Shown in pieces: positions 56,509 to 64,000 of a stretch of DNA of 64,000 bases. Origin of the DNA: Perkinsus olseni (lineage: Eukaryota; Perkinsozoa; Perkinsida; Perkinsidae). The translations under genes were made by a program, and so were the position numbers. Within the stretch, counting starts at the first letter, position 1. Each line of letters starts with the position of its first letter. The stretch lies in contig JABANP010000057.1 of assembly GCA_013115135.1 (NCBI GenBank), forward strand, positions 124,001 through 188,000. Reading direction: 5' to 3'. The notes under the pieces are model-generated. The model was given only the letters and a program-made list of their open reading frames with translations, made no database searches and was not told the origin of the DNA.

Positions 56509-56876
56509 TGGTTGAGGGCTTGTGGTTGACAATGTGATGGCCGCGATGCAGCAGCTGGATATGCGAAGTTGAATTCGCCGAATATTGACTAACAGCGGCT
56601 CGACGTGAACCATTGAGGTGATAGGGAGGTGATGAGGAGGAGTAAGAGCATGTATCGTTATTAGAAGAATCCATCAATTCAAGCTGTGCATCGTCTCAAC
56701 GCCCCGGTACGGAATATGTTGCTCCATGTCAGCGACTTTCATGAGAAAAGAGAACAGTCGAGTTGCTCTCGTTTGGAGTCTTTCGCCTTCTTGTAGCGAC
56801 GAGAAGATGCATTTGACGAACCAACGTGTAACCGGATAAGAGCATATTGAGACCCTTCCTTATAGTCTCGCTCTCA
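56509..56876. other. Intergenic spacer
   Basis: No coding frame recognised. It presumably holds the terminator of the membrane-protein gene and the promoter of the HIT-like gene. Confidence 0.4.
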
Positions 56877-58027
56877 ATGGCTAAACCACTTCGGCGTGCA
56901 GGGCTTCCAGTGCTAGCAACACTATGTGGGACTAGGATGGTCCTGGCCCGAGCACCGTCTATAGCGAGAGTGACGGCGTATAAGCATTACACCACCAATA
57001 GTAGCTCAACGGTCCAGCCTGATGACAATCCACCTGCCGCTGAGGCTTCTCGTTATTTTGGGCACCGCACGCACAAGAAGATTTGCCCAAGGTAGGCTCA
57101 CTGTGGTTGACCGGTGCTCATTCGCTGGTCGTTTTCAGCTGCGGTCTGCCTAATTTGCTGCCGGTCTCTCGCTGCGTGGCGTGCGGTGAAGCTGTAGGGG
57201 ATGGCAACATAAGACCAGTCGGCCAGCACGATCCGCTACTAGAGGCTGTAATGGTGGCCAAGCCGACACCGAAGCTCCCTTCAAGAGAAGGGCCAGGCCT
57301 CTCGTCACCACAGGCCACAGAAGCTCAGTCGACTGTAAGTACTGTTCTCGACACAAAACGGGACAGCCACATGACTAGGCTTCGCGTAGATTCACTGGAG
57401 CAAAGCCATCTCGGGTATGGCACGCCGACTTCGATACACTGGTCATGGACTGCCCCTGGCCCTCTAGCACTTCAGGCCACCATGTTTTGGGCATCATCAA
57501 GTCGTCTAGGAGCTATGACATCAGGTAAGTCGGGACAGGGGGTCTCAACGGAGAGTTGTCTCGGAGTATCTTACTAGCTTGTGTTTGTTGTCGTCTAATT
57601 CACACGGTAGTTTCATCGCAGGTGTTTGAATCGGAGTCACCTTCAGCAGCTGGACAATCTCCATGCCCAGTGCGTGGAGGCCCTACGTCAGTCTTTGGTG
57701 GCTGATAAAGGCATACCCACGTCTCTCGCTGTGGAGCTGCTCAAACAGGCCCAATTCGGCTTCCGGTATCCCTCGGAGTTCTCAGTTCTCTGCCTTCACG
57801 CTCTCTGCCCTCCCTTCGAGCCTCACCTCAGCCTCTTCGCTCCGCCCTACTGGATGACGTTCAGAGCTGTCCGCGAGGCGTTGAGCAAGCACGGTAGAAT
57901 AACTGATGTATCGTCGTGTCTTCCGAGCTCAGCAGTGGTGGGCGGTATCCCGAGGGGTATCACAGAAGCCCACAACGTTGGTGTTAGACTCATGAAAGGC
58001 CTTACCAGTCCCCCTGGTCAAGGTTGA
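56877..58027 (+). CDS. HIT-superfamily protein with zinc ribbon, probably mitochondrial
   Basis: The N-terminus MAKPLRRAGLPVLATLCGTR is presequence-like. Exon 1 joins exon 2 over a 47-nt intron (about 57091-57137) to create KKICPSCGLPNLLPVSRC and VACGEAV, a CX2C...CX2C zinc ribbon. Later frames read VWHADFDTLVMDCPWPSS, GHHVLGIIKSSRSYDI and, in the last exon, FGFRYPSEFSVLCLHALCPPFEPH, which matches the G-F-H-x-P-P-x-x-S-V-x-H-L-H-L-H region of HINT3/aprataxin-like HIT proteins. Two of the three HIT histidines are replaced (Cys, then Leu), so nucleotide hydrolysis may be lost. Stop at 58025-58027; the middle splice sites are approximate. Confidence 0.55.
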
Positions 58028-58126
58028 TGTTTCCGTGCACGTCCCTTCAGAGTTGTGTTGGTGCGGTTGGCTGCAAGTGAGAAGTCCTTGTCAATGCAGT
58101 TGTAGTTTTTTCTCAACAAGCTAGTG

Positions 58127-58429
58127 ATGTTATCCTCTGTTTCTTCGTCCGCTTTCAACACATTTTCAAGGCGATTTTTCGCTACGGTGCGGGGTGGTCA
58201 AATAGCCAGCGTCGCTGCTAGGACCGTTACTGTGGCCTTGGAGGACGGCACTCAGGCTACTGTCCCTCGCCCTGACGGTATCGACAAGCAGTGGTTCCTT
58301 CCTGGCAGCCAGGCAGTATGTGTTGACGACAAGTTGGGTATGGTGACGAACCCTGAAGGAGCTGTCCTGAAGTTCGTGTGCATCCACCCTGATGCTTGCA
58401 TGCCTGATCTTTGCCCCGGATTGCCCTAG
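58127..58429 (+). CDS. Small mitochondrial-type protein, unknown
   Basis: 100 residues, single exon. Arg/Ser-rich presequence (MLSSVSSSAFNTFSRRFFAT) followed by a compact beta-rich region (GGQIASVAARTVTVALEDGT, GSQAVCVDDKLGMVT) and a Cys-containing end (VCIHPDACMPDLCPG). No domain recognised. The length and presequence suggest a small matrix protein. Confidence 0.6.
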   Translation: MLSSVSSSAFNTFSRRFFATVRGGQIASVAARTVTVALEDGTQATVPRPDGIDKQWFLPGSQAVCVDDKLGMVTNPEGAVLKFVCIHPDACMPDLCPGLP

Positions 58430-58622
58430 ACTGAAGACGGAGACTGAGAAGTCTCAATAGAGATAAATGAAGATGATTCATCCGTTCTTCAGATGGCAGT
58501 CATAACTGTCACACACCTCTTACTGTGAGTTTGACTGAAGATTGCAGTTTCGAATACTATTGTCGTGCGTTTAGTCACAGTTTTATAATCATATGGGAGT
58601 GGTTTTGGTAGTGTCGCTTAGG

Positions 58623-59317
58623 ATGTCTAAAGAGCCGACGCCATTGGAGCGTCTAGCGATGAAGTGGGAGGCTCGGCGATTGGCTCGGCCGAGCGGTGGT
58701 GTTCCTAAGCCTGAACGTAGAGGAGTACCACTGGACGGGCCACAGTCAACTGAGAGGGGTCCGAGAGAGTCGCCAGAAGGGAGCAGTAGTAGCAGTAGTA
58801 GTGATGACGACGACAGTAGCAGTAGCAGTAGTAGTGGGAGCAGCGACAGCGACGAGAGTAGTTCATCTAGCTGCAGCAGTAGTAGTAGCAGTTGTAGTAC
58901 GTCGAATGGTGGGCGAAGGAAGCCAGGGACCCATAAACGGAAGTGAGTCCCTGCCAGTATTCTGGCGTTGTTAGTGGTGATGATCAGGTTCAAGCCAAAC
59001 ACGCATATGCTCAGTGCTTTGGTTAAGGGACAGGTGCGGACAAACGAGCGCATGGACAGGGAGCAAACCGAGAACGCTCAAGGAGAGGTTACTAGGGGGA
59101 CGGGGCTAGTGTTGGCATCGACTGCTTTACGCTCTTCAGACTGGACACCATGGACGGCGGAAGATCTTTTACGAAGGTGCGTATCATGACCAGCTACCTC
59201 ACTGAGCACGGTTCAACCGGCATAGCTGGGGAGGGCGGGCAAGAGGGTGATGGCGACGATCAAGGGGAGGAGTGGGATGAATGGGAAAGACAGAAGCGGT
59301 TTAAGTTTGGTTCCTAA
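58623..59317 (+). CDS. Ser/Asp-rich low-complexity protein, multi-exon
   Basis: Exon 1 starts MSKEPTPLERLAMKWEARRL and contains a long Ser/Asp tract (AGT/AGC repeats) and then GGRRKPGTHKR. A strong donor (GTGAGTCC at about 58945) implies that the open frame does not end there. Candidate later exons: NERMDREQTENAQGEVTRG...EDLLRR (about 59033-59175) and GEGGQEGDGDDQGEEWDEWE with a basic end RQKRFKFGS, stopping at 59317. Nuclear RNA-processing proteins often look like this, but no domain is recognised. Exon joins are provisional. Confidence 0.4.
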
Positions 59318-59484
59318 CATCACGTTGATGCATTCTTTGTTTTGTTTCTCTCCGGTGGGGTGCCTGCGCAGTCGGTCTTATCGATTACTAGGGCGCGCGC
59401 GGTTTACGTTCCGCTTCGCTGCTGGCTGTAGTAGCATTCGGCCCACGCCATCAAGTAGTGTTTACTATTCCAACAACAATCAAC

Positions 59485-59974
59485 ATGTCTCCCAAGCCTT
59501 TCGTCGGTGGTAACTGGAAATCTAACGGCAGCGTTGAGTCTATCAAGAAGCTTGCCCCTTCCCTTGTTGCTGGTGAGTCCACATATAACAAGGACGCCGT
59601 CGACGTTGTCATTGCCCCCACCGCCATCCACCTCCCTTTGGCCATGGAGCAGTTCAAGGGCTCCAACATCCAGGTCTCCGCTCAGAACTGCAGCAAGACC
59701 GGCCCTGGCGCTTACACTGGTGAGATCACCGCTGACATGATTAAGGACGCTGGTCTCAACTGGACCATCCTTGGCCACTCTGAGAGGCGTCATCTCTTCA
59801 ACGAGACCAACGAGGATCTCGCCGCCAAGGTTGTCAAGGCTGAGGCCGCTGGTTTGAAGATCATCTTCTGCATCGGTGAGATGCTCGAGGAGCGCGAGTC
59901 CGGCAAGACTGACGAGGTCTGCGCCACTCAGATGGATGCTATCGTCCCTGTCGTCAAGGACTGGAACAACATCG

Positions 59975-60007
<33 letters not shown>

Positions 60008-60249
60008 CCGGCAAGGTCGCCACCACTGAGCAGGCTCAGGAGACCCACGCCGCCATCAGGGCTTACCTCAAGTCTAAGGTCAGCCCCGAGGTCGCTGAGA
60101 ACACCCGTATCCTTTACGGTGGTTCCGTCAACCCCGGCAACTGCGGTGAGTTGATCAAGTGCGCCGATGTTGATGGTTTCCTCGTCGGTGGTGCTTCCCT
60201 CAAGCCCCAGTTCACCGAGATCATCGCCGCTGCCGCCCAGTCCGCTTAA
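59485..60249 (+). CDS. TPI: Triosephosphate isomerase
   Basis: Glycolytic enzyme interconverting dihydroxyacetone phosphate and glyceraldehyde 3-phosphate. 254 residues, close to the family norm, in one intronless frame. Catalytic residues from the ATG at 59485: Lys12 in GGNWKSNG, His98 in LGHSERR and Glu168 in AYEPVWAIGTGK (flexible loop 6); phosphate-binding GGSVNPGN and FLVGGASL near the C-terminus. No targeting peptide, so cytosolic. The open frame reaches a GTG at 59458, but the ATG gives the standard N-terminus. Codon use is strongly C-ending (GTC, ATC, AAG), much more biased than its neighbours, as expected for a highly expressed gene. Confidence 0.97.
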
Positions 60250-60732
60250 GCGCAGGTCTTCGATGTACTATTCTTAGTGTTCTCCTCCACTATCGCTGCA
60301 GTGGATGCTTCCCTGCAACAAGAGAGTGTCTCCCAAGGGGTTATCCCCGCTTACTACGAGTTAACAGCATCGTCGGTTGAGTTGTAATTCGAGGGCTTGG
60401 GGGCTGGGTGGGGCAGGTTAGTGGAGAGGAACTTCGTTTGATTGACGTAGTGTGTAGGTGTGTCGACGGCACTGCGTGGCGGTAAGTTTTGAGTGTTGAT
60501 GACATTATCAGCCCCGTCGGTGGAAGGGAAACAGCCAGAAGGGGGAGAGGTTGATAGAGAGGAGAGAATGCGCGTGTTCAAGGCGGAGCAGCTGAAACGA
60601 TGCAAAGATCTGTAGCGCACTTGATCGCCTACTGGATATGGTTGACGTAGTAATCGTGGTTCCTGTAGGTTCCGCCAGGTCGATGAGAACGAAAGAGTTT
60701 TCAATGCATGCTTTTGGGGCAGCTCTATCGTA
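60250..60732. other. Intergenic region
   Basis: No gene called. Minus-strand frames here (e.g. 60354-60818) lack recognisable content. Confidence 0.4.
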
Positions 60733-62112
60733 GTGGTGGGTGATGGTGTAATATGCCTAGGCTGCGGCGACTGGGCTATGTGGAGCCCCTTTTCTATGCG
60801 CCTGATCAAGGCACACATACTCAGGAATCACAGGAAATGTGGTACTGACGAGGTGATGGTGGACGGGGTGAAGTTTCCATCGATAAAACAGAGTGATGGT
60901 TTTAAGATGCCGACTAGCGTGGAAGAGTGTCCCACTGCTGAGGCGACATTGACGTTGGCGAGGGACTCGCCGGAGGCTATAAAGATGTGGCGATGGCAAG
61001 CGCGGACGGCATACGGTCGATGGGGTGTCCGTAGAGCTATCATGGCGGGGTCGCTGAGAGACGACGTGCTGCAGCCGAAACCTGGCATGGCGGATGTGCC
61101 CTCTAGGCGCGCAATCCAGGCCAGAAAAGTCCCGAAGGCACCGGTAGAGAAGCCAGGGAAGGTCGATGGTGACGAGTTCGTAGATGATGGAGTGCTAGAT
61201 GGTGTGAGGCTCCCTGGCAAGGGTGATATGCACAATCATGACTGGCATGTGAAAGAGATGGTACGGTGGTATTGTATTAAGGAGGAGAAGGCCGAGGAGT
61301 TGTACGCTGCTGGGGTGCGGCAGGCATGGCCGGGGAGCTCCTTCCTGGGTCATGATTATAAGTTCGTCGATTGGGATATGTTCTGTCTGATCTGCCATGA
61401 ACAACGTGGTAGAATTGTACATGCGGTATCAGCATCCTCAATGGAGAGCCATCTCGCTGGGAGGGAGCATAGGAAGTCTTTGGAGTGCATCACTGGAGAG
61501 AGTTCCCCGGCGGCGGCCGCGGCTGCTGCTGCTGCGGCTACTAAGGACACCAAGATTCCTGCTGTGACGGAGGAGGAGTTGCCACCTGCCGATAATCCTC
61601 ATTTGAAGGAGTGGCACGTTGGGCAGATGGTTAAGTGGTATGAAGAGCCGCTCCAAGGCGCTACAGCACTTTATGATTCTGGGATACGGCAGGGCTGGCC
61701 TGGGTGTGGGCTTCTAGGCGATGACTACTGCTTCAAGGAGTGGGAGATGTTCTGCCTACTGTGTTACAAACAGATGGGCAAAGTGGTCAAGGCTATGCAC
61801 CCCGACACGATGAGAGCGCATATCGGTGGTAAGGCCCATAAGAATAACGTTCAATGGGCGTCTGGAGAGTGGCAAGGCGGGCAGAACAGGAGTGCCAATA
61901 GAAGCTCCCATACGTCGTGGGCGGCCCCTGCGAGGTCTGAGAGAGCGCCCGCGGAGGGATTTGGTCAAGATGCGGTATCGTTGCAACCCGCTATCTCGCC
62001 CGAGCGGGCGGTCCCCGTGGAGGAACGCCACTATATGGAAGTTGATGGTGATACCGCAGTGCCCCAGGGAGCCGTGGCGGCACAACGTCAGCGGCCGTCG
62101 GCATGCGAGTAA
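60733..62112 (+). CDS. Duplicated zinc-finger domain protein
   Basis: Long single frame with one N-terminal finger (CLGCGDWAMWSPFS...HILRNHRKC) and two tandem copies of an about 85-residue module at about 61237-61490 and 61603-61860. Each module reads W-H-V-x-x-M-V-x-W-Y, a Y-x-x-G-x-R-Q-x-W-P-G stretch (LYAAGVRQAWPGS; LYDSGIRQGWPGC), LGHDYKF or LGDDYCF, then a U1/matrin-like C2H2 finger (MFCLICHEQ...MESHLAGREHRKS; MFCLLCYKQ...MRAHIGGKAHKNN). A poly-Ala tract separates them. The finger type suggests RNA or dsRNA binding. The first Met in this frame is at 60778, downstream of the first CxxC, so the real start is probably in an upstream exon. Confidence 0.65.
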   Translation: MVGDGVICLGCGDWAMWSPFSMRLIKAHILRNHRKCGTDEVMVDGVKFPSIKQSDGFKMPTSVEECPTAEATLTLARDSPEAIKMWRWQARTAYGRWGVRRAIMAGSLRDDVLQPKPGMADVPSRRAIQARKVPKAPVEKPGKVDGDEFVDDGVLDGVRLPGKGDMHNHDWHVKEMVRWYCIKEEKAEELYAAGVRQAWPGSSFLGHDYKFVDWDMFCLICHEQRGRIVHAVSASSMESHLAGREHRKSLECITGESSPAAAAAAAAAATKDTKIPAVTEEELPPADNPHLKEWHVGQMVKWYEEPLQGATALYDSGIRQGWPGCGLLGDDYCFKEWEMFCLLCYKQMGKVVKAMHPDTMRAHIGGKAHKNNVQWASGEWQGGQNRSANRSSHTSWAAPARSERAPAEGFGQDAVSLQPAISPERAVPVEERHYMEVDGDTAVPQGAVAAQRQRPSACE

Positions 62113-62262
62113 GGGGAGACGGCTGTGGTATCGTTAGGATCGCATGACTGTTTGACTCAGGAATACTCAATGTCGTTACTCAGGTCGTTCATGAAACACG
62201 CAAGGGCTTGTGGTGAGTGTTCGAGTGCATCGATTGACAAAATCAAGTGCCGGTAATATTTG

Positions 62263-63212
62263 ATGTTGGCAACGACAGCAGCCGCGGCTCTCATGCCGGC
62301 TGCTTTCAGTTACTTCAGAGATCATCATGAAAAGGGCACTTGTAAGGACTGTTTGGCTATGTTATATGACCTCCGTCACAACAAGCGTCCCCATTCTGAG
62401 GGTTTCACCTCCAACTCATCGGAAGCGACTGGTAGTGAGCAGGGGGCTAGGCCCGTGCTGTTGTCCCCAAGGAGGAGGGCGCATGGCGTGGCTGTGAGGA
62501 AATCGGCTCGCCTTGATGCTGAGCATGTGCCTCAACCGTTGCCCGCGAGGTGATAACCCTGTCGCAGGCCACCGTGCCTACGCATGCCGAGTTGTCCTCG
62601 CTCAGGCCTGTCTCGGACTGGCAGCCAAGTCTCCCACCTCCCGACTATCCCTATGGACCGCAGAGCGGTCCGGCTAATCATCCTGGTGGGTGCCATCTCT
62701 TAATGCCAACGGGAAGGCTGCGAAGCTCGGGCGATGTATATGATACTGTCCCGTACACCGAGTCGTCTCTTCCTGGCCATCAGCAAGAACATGTTAACAT
62801 CGTTGATCACCGGCCGGTCCCACATTACACAGGAGGTAGAGGCGGGTACAGGCAAGGGGTCTATCATAGGTCAGGCCCTCCGCCTGGATACAGTCAGGCC
62901 TACTCTTTATCGCCATCATCACCACAAAGGCAAGCATCGCCGTGGGAGTCATCCAATCGGGGCGGGATGTCACCATTTACGTGGAATCATCACCCTCCCC
63001 CTACCCGTGCACCTCCGTCTCGCTGGAGGGAGCCTCCAAGCAGCAGCCATCTCTACCCTGTGAGGGGAGTGCTACCCGACCGTCCGCCACCACCTCCACC
63101 TACGTACACACAACGTCGAATCGATGAGAATCCTGAATCAAGGGCATTCAGCCCTATAGACCCCATCTTCGCCCGTCCCCCATCCCCCACTAGCAGTGGT
63201 GAGCTCCTCTAA
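62263..63212 (+). CDS. Pro-rich protein with N-terminal signal/anchor, two exons
   Basis: Exon 1 (62263-62551) begins MLATTAAAALMPAAFSYF, a hydrophobic signal- or anchor-like start, followed by a CKDC motif and basic sequence. A 56-nt intron 62552-62607 (GTGATAACC...GCTCAG) joins in frame to ARPVSDWQPSLPPPDYPYGP. The remainder is strongly Pro/Ser/Tyr-rich (PPPGYSQAY, DRPPPPPPTYTQRR, PPSPTSSGELL) and disordered. No domain recognised; the Pro-rich tail may be a scaffold for SH3/WW-type binding or simply low complexity. Confidence 0.6.
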
Positions 63213-63451
63213 GTCGTGTTGTCTCTGTCATCGTCAATTAGTGTTGTCTGCCCGAGATTGCCTCTACTACATGAATAATGATGCTGATTGCTTTATCGTT
63301 ATGACTCATTGCTGCTGCTACTACTACTACTGAACTACACGTCCGTATGTGTAATCGTTTCTATCATCACTTTATCGTACATGGTTCGTTGCGTCTTACT
63401 ACATGCTCGCTCATGCTTCCCCTTCCCTCGGGTGCAGTACTTTTCACCCTA
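63213..63451. other. Short intergenic spacer
   Basis: T-rich with CTGCTACTACTACTACT microsatellite-like sequence at about 63312-63332. No gene. Confidence 0.4.
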
Positions 63452-64000
63452 ATGAGTTCGCCCTTCTCACGTGTCTCGGAGTTCTCAGTCAGGGTAGATC
63501 GACAGACGGCGATGCTTCTAGCAACCGCAGGTGTCGCCATTGGCAGTGCCGCCCTACTCCTCTACAAGAACAACGTCGACGCTGAGTCTGGGCTCCCCAG
63601 ATTCCTGCAGCGCTTAGCAAACTCTCTGTATACTCGGGCTGGCGGAGCGAGCAACGACGCCAGGACGGCCACGAGCCATATGTCCTTCCCCAAGGTAGAT
63701 CCACCAGTGCTGTACGAGAAGGGCGGCAATGGTCAGACATCTGAGCAAAGGTTGTATGTTCAACTGCACGTCTTGGACGCTACCGACAGTACCAAGCTAC
63801 CAGCAGCAAGGGACAAGCTGAAGAAACAGTTAGAGGCGCGCGATGTCTCCTCGGTGGTGTATGATGATGTCAACAACCCGAGATCGATCGGCCTGCTCAC
63901 TTGGAGCACCGATCCCTCTCACTTCGTGAAGGTCGTGAATCCGATACTGCAGATAGGCGGCATTGGTGATGTCCTCACTCCTCGTCCGGGGTGGACAATG
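63452..64000 (+). CDS. Chlorite-dismutase-like protein, 3' truncated by window
   Basis: Open from ATG 63452 to the window end (183 codons, no stop). A short N-terminus is followed by a membrane-type helix (MLLATAGVAIGSAALLLY). The domain begins RLYVQLHVLDATDSTKL and includes VVYDDVNNPRSIGLLTWSTDPSHFV and VLTPRPGWTM, which fit the Y-E-D-V-N-D-P-R-x-x-x-L-L-T-x-S-E-D-P and R-P-E-F-T-M motifs of chlorite-dismutase-like proteins. Members of that superfamily bind heme or take part in heme synthesis, but many do not degrade chlorite. The heme-ligand region lies beyond the window, so activity cannot be judged. Confidence 0.5.
   Translation, partial: MSSPFSRVSEFSVRVDRQTAMLLATAGVAIGSAALLLYKNNVDAESGLPRFLQRLANSLYTRAGGASNDARTATSHMSFPKVDPPVLYEKGGNGQTSEQRLYVQLHVLDATDSTKLPAARDKLKKQLEARDVSSVVYDDVNNPRSIGLLTWSTDPSHFVKVVNPILQIGGIGDVLTPRPGWTM

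Noticed and set aside
58593..59053. Minus-strand Leu/Ser-rich frame opposite the Ser/Asp protein
   Set aside because: It is the antisense of an AGT/AGC repeat tract.

Overview
This is a eukaryotic nuclear window, most likely from Perkinsus or a close myzozoan alveolate. That assignment is inferred from three things: very short GT-AG introns (about 42-62 nt) in most multi-exon genes; a tandem family of small secreted proteins of the lineage-specific kind; and protist-style PIF1-like helicases and LTR retroelements. No ribosomal RNA or organelle gene confirms the taxon.

Layout. 1-3.0 kb: a broken PIF1-like helicase joined to a GIY-YIG nuclease domain. 3.3-21.9 kb: two near-identical LTR retrotransposons of BEL/Pao type (A and B), both on the minus strand. 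They are interrupted by foldback DNA elements built from arrays of about 15-bp repeats with 8-bp target duplications, and B also holds a 3-kb non-coding insertion. 22.0-26.4 kb: an Arf/Rab regulator combining Sec7, PH-like and TBC domains. 27.2-31.4 kb: an exostosin-type and a GT10 fucosyltransferase-type glycosyltransferase. 31.4-33.7 kb: a mitochondrial rhodanese and a spermidine synthase with a membrane-anchor-like N-terminus. 34.6-44.8 kb: six copies of a secreted-protein gene (four intact, two frameshifted) in segmental duplications that also copied the 3' end of the spermidine synthase gene. 45-48.5 kb: repeat-rich DNA with a LINE relic and many short perfect palindromes. 48.5-52.9 kb: three minus-strand genes (adenylate-kinase-like, a large luminal or glycosyltransferase-like protein, a small mitochondrial protein). 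53.5-56.5 kb: two paralogous multi-pass membrane proteins. 56.8-64 kb: a HIT-like protein, small and low-complexity proteins, triosephosphate isomerase, a duplicated zinc-finger protein, a Pro-rich protein and the start of a chlorite-dismutase-like gene.

The most unusual signal is not a gene. Short perfect inverted repeats, nearly all with a 1-nt or 3-nt centre and stems of 7-12 bp, are heavily over-represented between 37 and 48.5 kb. They are found as insertions that distinguish otherwise identical copies: between retroelements A and B, between secreted-gene copies (once in frame inside a CDS), and between duplicated intergenic blocks. This points to a palindrome-generating insertion process active in this genome. 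The second signal is the foldback element families with long subterminal repeat arrays, perfect central hairpins and tRNA-like cores; one of them sits exactly at the junction between A and B, as expected for unequal crossing-over.
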